Assembly: GCF_017876435.1 (NCBI RefSeq)
Contig: NZ_JAGIOA010000001.1
Span: forward strand, 2,790,001 to 2,854,000
DNA: 64,000 nt
Direction of reading: 5' to 3'
Source of the DNA: Microbacterium phyllosphaerae
Lineage (GTDB): Bacteria > Actinomycetota > Actinomycetes > Actinomycetales > Microbacteriaceae
Notes under the pieces: model-generated
The model's database searches: none
Told to the model about the DNA's origin: nothing
What the model saw: the letters and a program-made list of their open reading frames with translations, nothing else
Shown: positions 18,874-27,127 of the stretch, one piece after another
Layout: each line of letters starts with the position of its first letter
Position numbering within the stretch: the stretch's first letter is position 1
Program-made: the position numbers and the translations under genes

Positions 18874-19725
18874 TCAGACCATGCTCTTCGTGTGCCAGAC
18901 CGTCTTGACCTCGGTGAAGGCGCCGATGCGCTCGGGCGACGCGACGACCTCGCCGGGTGCGAGGACGCGCTTCAGCGTCTCGGCGGCGGCGATCTGCAGG
19001 TCGATCCATTCGAGATCGCCCGCACCCGCCAGATCGAGGGCGTTGACGTCCTGGTGCGAGGCGAGCCACGGTGCCATCTCGGCCGGCGACCCGGTGAGGA
19101 CGTTCACCACTCCCCCCGGCACGTCGCTCGTCGCGAGCACCTCGGCGAGGCTGATGGCCGAGAGCGGATGCCGCTCGCTCGCGATCACGACGACCGCGTT
19201 ACCCGCCACGAGGGCGGGCGCGACGACCGACACCAGACCGAGGAGCGCGGAGTCCTGCGGTGCCACGATCGCGACGACTCCCGTCGGCTCGGGGACCGAG
19301 ATGTTGAAGTACGGACCCGAGACCGGGTTGGCGTTGCCGGCGACCTGCGCGTACTTGTCGCACCAACCCGCGTACCAGACCCAGAGATCGATCGCCTCGT
19401 CGACCTGCGCTGCCGCGGCGGAGGCCGAGACACCCTCCTGCGCGGAGATCTCGTCGATGAACTGCGCGCGACGCCCCTCGAGCACCTCGGCGACCCGGTA
19501 GAGCACCTGTCCGCGGTTGTAGGCGGTCGCGCCCGACCAGCCCTTCACGGCCGAGCGAGCGGCCACGACGGCATCGCGGGCATCCTTGCGGGATCCCTGA
19601 GCGGCGTTCGCGAGGAACGCGCCCTTCGCCGAGAGCACCTCGTAGGTGCGCCCAGACTCGCTGCGGGGGAACGCGCCTCCGATGGCGAGCTTGTACGTCT
19701 TCGGAACGGTCAATCGCTTGCTCAT
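18874..19725 (-). CDS. truncated aldehyde dehydrogenase-family protein lacking the catalytic domain
   Basis: 283 residues against about 480 for active enzymes. It keeps the N-terminal arm and the NAD-binding region ([27 protein letters not shown] aligns with the same part of the neighbour) but diverges after about residue 215. It lacks the ELGGK glutamate and the GQVCCAG-type catalytic cysteine. It is not obviously broken: the frame is clean and coupled by ATGA to the full-length enzyme upstream. A regulatory or structural partner of the active enzyme is the likeliest role. Confidence 0.8.
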   Translation of the reverse strand: MSKRLTVPKTYKLAIGGAFPRSESGRTYEVLSAKGAFLANAAQGSRKDARDAVVAARSAVKGWSGATAYNRGQVLYRVAEVLEGRRAQFIDEISAQEGVSASAAAAQVDEAIDLWVWYAGWCDKYAQVAGNANPVSGPYFNISVPEPTGVVAIVAPQDSALLGLVSVVAPALVAGNAVVVIASERHPLSAISLAEVLATSDVPGGVVNVLTGSPAEMAPWLASHQDVNALDLAGAGDLEWIDLQIAAAETLKRVLAPGEVVASPERIGAFTEVKTVWHTKSMV

Positions 19726-21164
19726 GCGGATGCCCCCTTCAGGTATGCGGTGAGACCCTGACGCCCGCCCTCGCGGCCGTATCCGGACTCCTTGTATCCG
19801 CCGAACGGGCTCGACGGGTCGAATCGGTTGAACGTGTTCGCCCAGATGACGCCCGCGCGAAGACGGTCGGCGACGGCGAGGATGCGCGATCCCTTGTCGG
19901 ACCAGATCCCGGCGGAGAGACCGTACGGGGTGTTGTTCGCCTTCGCGATCGCCTCAGCCGGCGTACGGAACGTCAGCACCGACAGGACAGGCCCGAAGAC
20001 CTCGTCGCGGGCGATGCGATGCGATGCCTCGACACCGGTGAAGATCGTAGGAGCGAACCAGAATCCCTTGTCGGGAATCGCGCAGTCCGCGGTCCAGCGC
20101 TCGGCACCCTCGGCCTCGCCGATGTCGCTGAGCTCCCGGATCCGAGCCAGTTGGGCCGCCGAGTTGATCGCACCGATGTCGGTGTTCTTGTCGAGCGGGT
20201 CGCCGAGACGGAGCGTCGACAGGCGGCTCTTCAGCCGGTCGATGACCTCGTCGTGGATCGACTCCTGCACGAGCAGGCGGCTACCGGCGCAGCACACATG
20301 CCCCTGGTTGAAGAAGATGCCGTTCACGATGCCCTCGACGGCCTGCTCCATCGGAGCGTCGTCGAAGACGATGTTCGCGGCCTTGCCGCCGAGCTCGAGC
20401 GTGAGCTTCTTGCCGGTGCCGGCGACTGCGCGGGCGATGTCACGGCCGACTCCGGTCGAACCGGTGAAGGCCACCTTGTCGACGTCGGGGTGGCGCACGA
20501 GAGCGGCTCCCGTGGCGCCGGCGCCCGTGACGATGTTGACGACACCTGCGGGGAGATCGGCCTGCTGCAGGATCTCCGCGAAGATCAGCGCCGTGAGGGG
20601 CGTGGTCTCGGCGGGCTTGAGCACGACGGTGTTGCCGGCGGCAAGAGCAGGAGCGACCTTCCACGCGAGCATGAGCAGCGGGAAGTTCCAGGGGATGACC
20701 TGGCCCGCGACGCCGAGCGAGCGCGGGTTCGCGCCGAGTCCGGCGTGATCGAGCTTGTCTGCCCAGCCCGCATAGTAGAAGAACCAGGAGGCGACGAGGG
20801 GAACGTCGACGTCGCGGCTCTCCTTGATCGGCTTGCCGTTGTCGAGGCTCTCGGCGACCGCGAGCTCACGAGCGCGCTCCTGCACGAGGCGCGCGATGCG
20901 GAACAGGTACTTGCCCCGATCGCGACCGCTCATCTTCGACCACGTCTTGTCGTACGCGCGACGGGCGGCGGCGACGGCACGATCGACGTCCTCATCGGAC
21001 GCCGACGCGATCTCGGCGATACGGGTCTCGTCGGCGGGAGAGATGGTGGTGAAGCTCGAGCCCGAACCGTCGACGAACTCGCCGTCGATGAACAGCCCGT
21101 AGCTGTCCTTGAGGTTCAGGACGGCCTTCGACTCCGGTGCCGGAGCGTATTCCAGGAATGACAT
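19722..21164 (-). CDS. aldehyde dehydrogenase family protein
   Basis: 480 residues, full length. Catalytic parts are present: VIPWNFPLLML, FTGSTGVGRDIA, LELGGKAANIV (general base Glu) and FFNQGHVCCAGSRL (nucleophile Cys), and the C-terminal PFGGYKESGYGREGG. It oxidises an aldehyde with NAD(P). In this operon the natural substrate would be acetaldehyde released by DeoC, an inference from context. It follows deoC with an 11-nt gap and is coupled to the truncated paralogue. Confidence 0.93.
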   Translation of the reverse strand: MSFLEYAPAPESKAVLNLKDSYGLFIDGEFVDGSGSSFTTISPADETRIAEIASASDEDVDRAVAAARRAYDKTWSKMSGRDRGKYLFRIARLVQERARELAVAESLDNGKPIKESRDVDVPLVASWFFYYAGWADKLDHAGLGANPRSLGVAGQVIPWNFPLLMLAWKVAPALAAGNTVVLKPAETTPLTALIFAEILQQADLPAGVVNIVTGAGATGAALVRHPDVDKVAFTGSTGVGRDIARAVAGTGKKLTLELGGKAANIVFDDAPMEQAVEGIVNGIFFNQGHVCCAGSRLLVQESIHDEVIDRLKSRLSTLRLGDPLDKNTDIGAINSAAQLARIRELSDIGEAEGAERWTADCAIPDKGFWFAPTIFTGVEASHRIARDEVFGPVLSVLTFRTPAEAIAKANNTPYGLSAGIWSDKGSRILAVADRLRAGVIWANTFNRFDPSSPFGGYKESGYGREGGRQGLTAYLKGASA

Positions 21165-21175
21165 ATTCGGGGCTC

Positions 21176-22177
21176 CTAGTCGATCGTGACGTAGTCGGGG
21201 CCGGAGTAGTGGCCGGTGGTGAGCTTCTGGCGCTGCAGCAGCACGTCGTTCAGCAGGCTCGAGGCGCCGAAGCGGAAGAGGTGCGGCTGGAGCCACTCCT
21301 CACCCACGGTCTCAGCCACGGTGACGAGGTACTTGACCGCGTCCTTCGATGCACGGATGCCACCGGCCGGCTTCACGCCGATCCGCTGACCCGTGCCCCG
21401 GTGCCAGTCGCGTACCGTCTCGAGCATGAGCAGCGTCGTCGGCAGGGTGGCTGCGGGCTGCACCTTGCCGGTGGACGTCTTGATGAAGTCGCCGCCGGCG
21501 AGGATGCCGAGCCAGGACGCGCGCTTGATGTTGTCGTACGTGTTCAGCTCGCCGGTCTCGAGGATGACCTTGAGCGACGCGTACGAGCCGTCCGCACGGC
21601 GGCACGCCTCCTTCACCTGGGCGATCTGGTCGTACACGAGTCCGTACCGGCCGGAGAGGAACGCTCCGCGGTCGATGACCATGTCGATCTCATCGGCACC
21701 TGCGGCGACGGCCTCGGCCGTGTCGGCGAGCTTGATCGCAAGAGAGGAGCGCCCGCTCGGGAAGGCCGTGGCGACGGCCGCGACCGAGATCAGTCCGTCA
21801 TCGGGGTCGCCGTGCAGGGCGCCGAGCGCCTCGACGGCGTCGCCGACCATGTCGCCGTACACGCAGACGGCGGCGACCTTGGGGGTCGACGGGTCTGCCG
21901 CATCCGGGTTCTTGGCCTTCGCGACGAGCGACCGCACCTTGCCCGGCGTGTCCGAGCCCTCGAGGGTGGTGAGGTCGATCAGCTTGATGATCGTGTCGAG
22001 GGCCCAGGCCTTCGATGTCGTCTTGATCGATCGCGTGCCGAGGCCGGCAGCGCGCTGCTCGAGCCCGACGGCGTCGACGCCGGGGAGTCCGTGCAGGAAG
22101 CGGCGGAGCGTGGCGTCATCCGGCTCACCGCCGAGGACGTCCACCGCCGCCCTGCGGCTGAGTTCTTGGGTCGTCAT
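21176..22177 (-). CDS. deoC: deoxyribose-phosphate aldolase
   Basis: 333 residues, the long form seen in actinobacteria and eukaryotes rather than the ~250-residue form. It cleaves 2-deoxyribose 5-phosphate to glyceraldehyde 3-phosphate and acetaldehyde. The Schiff-base lysine is in GDFIKTSTGK; a second conserved lysine is in GVKPAGGIR. It overlaps the SorC-type regulator stop by ATGA, so the regulator, aldolase and dehydrogenases form one unit for deoxynucleoside breakdown. Confidence 0.95.
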   Translation of the reverse strand: MTTQELSRRAAVDVLGGEPDDATLRRFLHGLPGVDAVGLEQRAAGLGTRSIKTTSKAWALDTIIKLIDLTTLEGSDTPGKVRSLVAKAKNPDAADPSTPKVAAVCVYGDMVGDAVEALGALHGDPDDGLISVAAVATAFPSGRSSLAIKLADTAEAVAAGADEIDMVIDRGAFLSGRYGLVYDQIAQVKEACRRADGSYASLKVILETGELNTYDNIKRASWLGILAGGDFIKTSTGKVQPAATLPTTLLMLETVRDWHRGTGQRIGVKPAGGIRASKDAVKYLVTVAETVGEEWLQPHLFRFGASSLLNDVLLQRQKLTTGHYSGPDYVTID

Positions 22178-23109
22178 TGTTCCTCCAACAATGCTCGTGC
22201 TGTGGTCTCATCTGTCACCAGGACGGTGCACAGGCCGCTGGTCACGACCGTGCGCGCGATGTCATGCTTGGCGTCACCGGCGGTGACGAAGATCGAGCGC
22301 TTCGCGGCGCGCAGTCTGCCCAGGTCGACTCCGACCGTCCGGGCATCCAGCTGCGGGTCGACGATGTTGCCATCGGCGTCGATGTAACGCCCGAGAACGT
22401 CGCCCACGGCGCCGCGGCGGGCGAGCTCCTCGACGTCGGATGCCGAGAGGTAGCCGTTCTCGACATGGGCAGAGGTGGCGTCGCACGGCCCTGCCGTGAA
22501 CAGGAACGCCTGCGCTTCGGCTGCCTCTTCGAGGACGGCCGCGACGGTGCGGTCGGCCTCGATCGCCTGCTTGGTCTCCACTCGTTCGAGGATCGCGGGG
22601 CTCGGCAGAAGGGAGACATGGCCGGATGCGCGCTGGGCGATCGTGACGGCGAGGCCGGCAGCCCCACCGGAGCGACGATTGAGGCTCACTCCCCCGTTGA
22701 GCTGCACGACCGTGACGCCGGTCGCCCACCCGTCGGGCAGCGATTCCGCGACGGCGCGGAGCGTGCGCCCCCAGCTGACGCCGAGGGTGCGCGGCACCGG
22801 GCGCATGGCGGTGAGGAAGTCGGCGGCTGCCTGCGCGACACGTTCGAGGGTTCCGTCGTCACCGTCGGGAGCCGGAACGACGACCGCGGCCTTGAGCCCG
22901 TGGCGCTCGACGAGCTGACGCTCGAGCCCGAGACGCCGCGCGCGCGGATGCACGATCTCGATCCGGACGATGCCGCGCTCACGCGCCTGAGTCAGCAGGC
23001 GCCCCACCTTCCAGCGGGAGAGCTTGAGGAGGGCACCGATCTCGTCTTGAGTCTTGTCTTCGTCGTAGTACAGCTCGGCGACGCGGACCATGGTGAGTTC
23101 TTCTTCCAC
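22174..23109 (-). CDS. SorC/DeoR-type sugar-binding transcriptional regulator
   Basis: 311 residues, GTG start after a perfect AGGAGG. The N-terminal HTH is around 12-45 (DKTQDEIGALLKLSRWKVGRLL). The remaining ~250 residues form a sugar-phosphate-isomerase-like effector domain (SorC type; GVSWGRTL and DVLGRYIDADG motifs). By analogy with B. subtilis DeoR, deoxyribose 5-phosphate is the probable effector. It heads the deoC operon and likely autoregulates. Confidence 0.9.
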   Translation of the reverse strand: MEEELTMVRVAELYYDEDKTQDEIGALLKLSRWKVGRLLTQARERGIVRIEIVHPRARRLGLERQLVERHGLKAAVVVPAPDGDDGTLERVAQAAADFLTAMRPVPRTLGVSWGRTLRAVAESLPDGWATGVTVVQLNGGVSLNRRSGGAAGLAVTIAQRASGHVSLLPSPAILERVETKQAIEADRTVAAVLEEAAEAQAFLFTAGPCDATSAHVENGYLSASDVEELARRGAVGDVLGRYIDADGNIVDPQLDARTVGVDLGRLRAAKRSIFVTAGDAKHDIARTVVTSGLCTVLVTDETTARALLEEQ

Positions 23110-23129
23110 GGCATCCTCCTTCCGACTCC

Positions 23130-23179
23130 AGTGTACGACTCGATCACCGTTCGCGCACCTGCGTGCTCATATGCGCACT
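23130..23179 (-). promoter_or_regulatory. promoter and palindromic operator of the deoC operon
   Basis: Minus-strand -10 TACACT (23135-23130). Further upstream a 16-bp imperfect palindrome, GTGCGCAT/ATGAGCAC (23164-23179), is a candidate site for the SorC-type regulator. Confidence 0.45.
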
Positions 23180-23217
23180 TAGCCGCTGACCGGATGCACA
23201 TCCGCCGTGCACACGAG

Positions 23218-23253
23218 AAAGGACGCCGACCCCGAGGGGCCGACGTCCTTTCT
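23218..23253 (-). terminator. intrinsic terminator after clpP2
   Basis: GAAAGGACG-CCG...CGG/CCGACGTCCTTTC forms a long GC-rich stem ending in a TTTC tract on the minus strand, 13 nt beyond the clpP2 stop. Confidence 0.8.
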
Positions 23254-23266
23254 GAACCGCGGTATG

Positions 23267-23908
23267 TCACATGCGCTTGCGCGACGTGAGCACCTGGTCG
23301 ACGATGCCGTAGTCCAGCGCCTCGGCGGCGGACAGGATCTTGTCGCGGTCGATGTCGCGGTTGACCTGCTCGACCGGCTTGCCGGTGTGGCGGGCCATGG
23401 CCTCCTCGAGCCAGGTGCGCATGCGGAGGATCTCCGCCGCCTGGATCTCGATGTCGGATGCCTGACCGTGTCCGGCCTCGCCCATCGCCGGCTGGTGCAT
23501 GAGCACACGGGCGTTGGGCAGAGCGAGCCGCTTGCCGGGGTGGCCGGCCGCGAGCAGCACGGATGCGGCGGACGCCGCCTGGCCGAGCACGACGGTCTGG
23601 ATCTGCGGCGCGACGTACTGCATCGTGTCGTAGATCGCCGTCATCGCGGTGAACGAGCCACCGGGCGAGTTGATGTACATCGTGATGTCGCGCTCGGAGT
23701 CCTGGCTCTCGAGCACCAGGAGCTGGGCCATCACGTCGTCGGCCGACGCGTCGTCGACCTGGACGCCGAGGAAGATCACTCGATCTTCGAACAGCTTGTT
23801 GTACGGGTCCTGGCGCTTGAAGCCGTACGCGGTGCGCTCCTCGAACTGAGGAAGCACGTAGCGGCTGGAGGGCAGATCGCCGGCAGAGCGGAAGGTGGGT
23901 GTGTACAT
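23267..23908 (-). CDS. clpP2: ATP-dependent Clp protease proteolytic subunit 2
   Basis: 213 residues. The serine protease subunit has nucleophile Ser113 in GQAASAAS and His138 in LMHQP; the third triad residue lies in the DRDKILSAAEA region. The longer N-terminus is usual for the second actinobacterial ClpP. It forms a mixed ClpP1P2 tetradecamer with the product of the gene 20 nt upstream, fed by ClpX or ClpC. Confidence 0.96.
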   Translation of the reverse strand: MYTPTFRSAGDLPSSRYVLPQFEERTAYGFKRQDPYNKLFEDRVIFLGVQVDDASADDVMAQLLVLESQDSERDITMYINSPGGSFTAMTAIYDTMQYVAPQIQTVVLGQAASAASVLLAAGHPGKRLALPNARVLMHQPAMGEAGHGQASDIEIQAAEILRMRTWLEEAMARHTGKPVEQVNRDIDRDKILSAAEALDYGIVDQVLTSRKRM

Positions 23909-23928
23909 GAGAGTCCTTTCGCTTTCCG

Positions 23929-24525
23929 TTACTTGGTGTCCTGGTCGGTTCCGCCGCCACCGACGACGTCGGTGGCCGAGTCGCGGATGTGGTCGACGAA
24001 GCCGTACTCGAGCGCCTCGTCGGCGGTGAACCAGCGGTCGCGGTCACCGTCGGCGTTGATCTGCTCGACCGACTTGCCGGTCTGCGAGGCGGTGATCTCG
24101 GCGAGGCGGTTCTTCATCGAGGTGATGAGCTGCGCCTGCGTCTGGATGTCGCTCGAGGTTCCGCCGAAGCCACCGTGCGGCTGGTGCAGCAGCACGCGGG
24201 CGTTGGGCGTGATGTAACGCTTGCCCTTCGTGCCCGCGGTCAGCAGCAGCTGGCCCATCGATGCGGCCATGCCGATTCCGACGGTGACGATGTCGTTCGG
24301 CACGAACTGCATCGTGTCGTAGATCGCCATACCGGCGGTGATCGATCCGCCGGGCGAGTTGATGTAGAGGTAGATGTCCTTCTCGGAGTCCTCTGCGGCG
24401 AGAAGGAGGATCTTCGCGCAGATCTCATTGGCGTTCTCGTCGCGCACCTCCGATCCCAGCCAGATGATGCGGTCCTTCAACAGCCTGTCGAAGACGCTCG
24501 TAGCGAGGAGGGGTTCTGCAGCCAT
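23929..24525 (-). CDS. clpP1: ATP-dependent Clp protease proteolytic subunit 1
   Basis: 198 residues. Catalytic Ser89 is in GMAASMG and His114 in LLHQP; the INSPGGS oxyanion-region motif is intact. It is preceded by CAGGAG and is the first gene of clpP1-clpP2. In actinobacteria both subunits are needed for active protease. Confidence 0.96.
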   Translation of the reverse strand: MAAEPLLATSVFDRLLKDRIIWLGSEVRDENANEICAKILLLAAEDSEKDIYLYINSPGGSITAGMAIYDTMQFVPNDIVTVGIGMAASMGQLLLTAGTKGKRYITPNARVLLHQPHGGFGGTSSDIQTQAQLITSMKNRLAEITASQTGKSVEQINADGDRDRWFTADEALEYGFVDHIRDSATDVVGGGGTDQDTK

Positions 24526-24557
24526 GTCAGCTCCTGATTCCGTGTTTCAGTGATTCG

Positions 24558-24606
24558 AATCTACCGGCGACAACGCAGCGCCCAGGCCGTGTTCGCCGTC
24601 GGCATA
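24558..24606 (-). promoter_or_regulatory. clpP1P2 promoter with a possible ClgR-like site
   Basis: Minus-strand TAGATT (24563-24558) is a plausible -10. Upstream, GTTCGCCGTCGGCATA (plus strand 24591-24606) resembles the actinobacterial ClgR motif but with at least two mismatches, so the regulator assignment is weak. Confidence 0.3.
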
Positions 24607-25104
24607 TCAGGCGTCGAGTTCCGCGATCTCGTGGGCGTACGCGGTCATCGAGCGGTGGTATCGCGGAAGGTGCGGGACGAGAGCCAGCAGCGCCACCGAC
24701 AGACCGTGCGCCGGTCGCCCCGCGCTCGCCAGGATCAGCGCGTGGACGGTGGCCACGGCATCCCGATACGGGCCGTCCGACGACAGCGCTTCCTCGGCGC
24801 GGATCACCGACAGGGCCTCGTCGTAGTCGCCCAGATTGCGCAGCGAGCTGGCCAACTGGATCACGCACTGCGGGCGGTGCTCGTCGTCGAGGCCCAGAGC
24901 GAGTGCGCGCCGGTACAGCTCGACCGCTTCCGCCGGGCGACCGGCGGAGTCTCTGGCGCCGGCCCGCTCGAACTGCGCACGCGCATCGTCCGGGCCGCGC
25001 TCTGCGGCGAGGGCATCGATCCGCGCGATGGTGTCGTCGCCGACCTCCTCCCCCGACGCGTCGGCCCACACCTCGTCGATGCGCTCATCCCAGGTCTTCG
25101 TCAT
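24607..25104 (-). CDS. tetratricopeptide-repeat-like protein
   Basis: 165 residues, helical, with TPR-like helix pairs (AQFERAGARDSAGRPAEAVELYRRAL and QCVIQLASSLRNLGDYDEALSVI). No signal peptide or membrane helix, so it is probably a cytosolic protein-interaction module. The ATG at 25104 has GAGGAG upstream. It lies between tig and clpP1 on the same strand but has its own flanks, with a tig terminator in front. Confidence 0.75.
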   Translation of the reverse strand: MTKTWDERIDEVWADASGEEVGDDTIARIDALAAERGPDDARAQFERAGARDSAGRPAEAVELYRRALALGLDDEHRPQCVIQLASSLRNLGDYDEALSVIRAEEALSSDGPYRDAVATVHALILASAGRPAHGLSVALLALVPHLPRYHRSMTAYAHEIAELDA

Positions 25105-25134
25105 GTGCTCACTCCTCATTCCGGCCATTCACGA

Positions 25135-25168
25135 GAAAGGGGCGGATGCCGCAGCATCCGCCCCTTTC
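25135..25168 (-). terminator. intrinsic terminator after tig
   Basis: GAAAGGGGCGGATGC and GCATCCGCCCCTTTC are perfect 15-bp inverted arms around a 4-nt loop, 17 nt beyond the tig stop. Confidence 0.85.
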
Positions 25169-25185
25169 ACACTGATCGTGTTCGA

Positions 25186-26706
25186 TCACTCAGCCTTGTC
25201 GGCTGCCTTCTTGGCCGGAGCCTTCTTGGCAGCGGGCTTCTTCGCGGCCGGCTTCTCGGCAGCCTCGGCGTCATCCGCCTTCTTGGCCGGAGCCTTCTTG
25301 GCAGCAGGCTTCTTCGCGGCCGGCTTCTCAGCGCCCTCGGCGTCGTCGGCCTTCTTGGCGGCGGCCTTCTTCGCGGGAGCCTTCTTGGCCGGCTTCTCCT
25401 CGGCGGCGGCCTCGGTCTCGGCCTCGTCGTCGGTCACGATGAAGTCCGACAGATCGACGGTCTTGCCGTTCGTGTCGACGACCTTGACCTTGCCGAGCGC
25501 GATCGCGAGAGCCTTGTTACGGGCGACCTCGCCGACGAGCGCGGGAAGCTGGTTCGACGACTGCAGTGCCTCGACGAACTCCTGGGGAGCCATGCCGTAC
25601 TGCGATGCGGACTGGATGAGGTACTGCGAGAGCTCCTCCTGCGAGACCTGCACGTCGGCCTGCTCGGCGATCGTGTCGAGCAGCACCTGCGTGCGGAACT
25701 GCTTCTCGCTGGCCTCGGTCACCTCGGCGCGGTGCTCGTCGTCCTCGAGGCGGTTCTCACCCTCGAGGTGGTTGTGCACCTCGTCCTCGATGAGCTTCGG
25801 CGGAACCGGGATGTCGATCTGCTCGAGCAGCGTCTCGACGAGCTTGTCGCGCGCGGCGGAGCCCTGCGTGAAGACGCCCTGCTGCGAGACGCGCTCGGCG
25901 AGGCTCGCGCGGAGCTCGGCGATCGTGTCGAACTCGCTGGCGATCTGCGCGAAGTCGTCGTCGGCCTCAGGAAGCTCACGCTCCTTGACGGCCTTGACGG
26001 TCACGGAGACCTCTGCCTCGGAGCCGGCGTGGTCGCCGCCCACGAGTGCCGAACGGAACGTGGTGTCCTCGCCGGCGGTGAGCGACTCGATCGCGTCATC
26101 GATGCCCTCGAGGAGCTCGCCGGAGCCGACCTCGTACGAGACACCCTCGGCGCGGTCGATCTCGGCGCCGTCGATGGTGGCGACGAGGTCGAGCTCGACG
26201 AAGTCACCCTTCGCTGCGGGGCGGTCGACGGGGACGAGCGTGCCGAAGCGCGCGCGCAGGTTCTCGAGCTCGGCGTCGAGCGCGGCATCGTCAGCCTCGA
26301 CGGCATCGACCGTCAGGGTGATTCCGTCGTACGCGGGGATCTCGATGTCGGGACGGACGTCCACCTCGATGTCGACGAGCAGGTCGCCCGAGAAGTCCTT
26401 CTCGTTCGGCCACTGCGTGATGTCGGCAGCCGGGCGACCGACGACGCGGAGCTTGTGCTCGACGGTCGCGTCGCGGAAGAACTTGTCGAGGCCCTCGTTG
26501 ACCGCGTGCTCGATGACCGCGCCACGACCGATGCGCTGGTCGATGATCGGAGCGGGGACCTTGCCCTTGCGGAAGCCGGGGATCTGTACGTCCTGAGCGA
26601 TGTGCTCGTAGGCGTGCGCGATGCTGGGCTTGAGGTCGTCGGGGGTGACCGTGATGCTGAGCTTGACCCGGGTCGGGGTCAGCTTCTCGACGGTGCTGTT
26701 CGCCAT
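25186..26706 (-). CDS. tig: trigger factor (ribosome-associated chaperone and prolyl isomerase)
   Basis: 506 residues, about 60 longer than usual because of a Lys/Ala/Pro tail. The ribosome-binding signature GFRKGK is at 44-49. The FKBP-type isomerase domain follows near 160-245, then the C-terminal chaperone arms. The last ~70 residues are [13 protein letters not shown] repeats resembling histone H1 tails, suggesting nucleic-acid or ribosome contacts. The ATG at 26706 (MANSTVEKL) is the family start; the in-frame sequence further upstream runs through the tRNA-Pro gene. Confidence 0.95.
   Translation of the reverse strand: MANSTVEKLTPTRVKLSITVTPDDLKPSIAHAYEHIAQDVQIPGFRKGKVPAPIIDQRIGRGAVIEHAVNEGLDKFFRDATVEHKLRVVGRPAADITQWPNEKDFSGDLLVDIEVDVRPDIEIPAYDGITLTVDAVEADDAALDAELENLRARFGTLVPVDRPAAKGDFVELDLVATIDGAEIDRAEGVSYEVGSGELLEGIDDAIESLTAGEDTTFRSALVGGDHAGSEAEVSVTVKAVKERELPEADDDFAQIASEFDTIAELRASLAERVSQQGVFTQGSAARDKLVETLLEQIDIPVPPKLIEDEVHNHLEGENRLEDDEHRAEVTEASEKQFRTQVLLDTIAEQADVQVSQEELSQYLIQSASQYGMAPQEFVEALQSSNQLPALVGEVARNKALAIALGKVKVVDTNGKTVDLSDFIVTDDEAETEAAAEEKPAKKAPAKKAAAKKADDAEGAEKPAAKKPAAKKAPAKKADDAEAAEKPAAKKPAAKKAPAKKAADKAE
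25207..25350 (-). repeat. tandem 72-bp repeat in the trigger factor tail
   Basis: Two consecutive 24-codon units (25279-25350 and 25207-25278) encode ADD-AE-(G/A)[18 protein letters not shown] and differ at one residue. Such in-frame repeats can change copy number between strains. Confidence 0.8.
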
Positions 26707-26768
26707 TCTGGTGTGCTCTCCTTGTGATTTCCGCGCTGAATCGCGGCTGTCAGGCCGTTGAAGCCGTG

Positions 26769-26842
26769 TCGGGGCGACAGGAGTTGAACCTGCGACCTCC
26801 CGCTCCCAAAGCGGGCGCTCTACCAAACTGAGCTACGCCCCG
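26769..26842 (-). tRNA. tRNA-Pro (anticodon TGG)
   Basis: 74 nt, no encoded CCA. The acceptor stem pairs CGGGGCG with CGCCCCG; the anticodon stem is CCCGC/GCGGG with loop TTTGGGA, giving anticodon TGG; the T-arm contains GGTTCAACTCC. It precedes tig on the same strand with a gap of 62 nt. Confidence 0.95.
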
Positions 26843-26872
26843 GGGAATCCGCATGCAGATTCAGCCCCACCG

Positions 26873-26912
26873 AGTCTAACGGACGTGAGCACCTCCGTCA
26901 GTCCGCTATGAT
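26873..26912. promoter_or_regulatory. back-to-back tRNA promoters
   Basis: Minus-strand TAGACT (26878-26873) serves tRNA-Pro. Plus-strand TATGAT (26907-26912) serves tRNA-Gly. The -35 elements are not distinct. Confidence 0.5.
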
Positions 26913-26951
26913 CGAAGAGTCGGTTCACACCGAGAGGTTCCCGTCGACAAC

Positions 26952-27022
26952 GGGGCTGTAGCTTAGTGGTAAAGCCTCTGTCTTCCAAACAGATGATGCG
27001 AGTTCGATTCTCGTCAGCCCCT
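26952..27022 (+). tRNA. tRNA-Gly (anticodon TCC)
   Basis: 71 nt, no encoded CCA. Acceptor GGGGCTG/CAGCCCC, anticodon loop region GTCTTCCAAAC giving TCC, and T-arm GAGTTCGATTCTC are all visible. A terminator follows directly. Confidence 0.95.
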
Positions 27023-27027
27023 CACTC

Positions 27028-27063
27028 CGAAGGCCCCCGCAGATGCGGGGGCCTTCGACTTTT
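27028..27063 (+). terminator. intrinsic terminator after tRNA-Gly
   Basis: CGAAGGCCCCCGC and GCGGGGGCCTTCG are perfect 13-bp arms around AGAT, followed by ACTTTTC. Confidence 0.9.
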
Positions 27064-27127
27064 CCCGGTATCGGGATGCATCTGGCAGAGTCGAGATACG
27101 CAGGTTCCCTCCGGAGGTTCCCACCGC

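Noticed and set aside
18874..19725. Truncated aldehyde dehydrogenase as a frameshifted pseudogene
   Set aside because: No remnant of the catalytic half follows the stop; instead a terminator lies 15 nt downstream, and the start is coupled to the upstream gene.
24591..24606. ClgR-binding site before clpP1
   Set aside because: Resembles the motif but has at least two mismatches in core positions; kept only as a weak note in the promoter entry.
25200..25400. Repeat array considered as CRISPR-like
   Set aside because: The repeats are in-frame codons of the trigger factor tail, without spacers.
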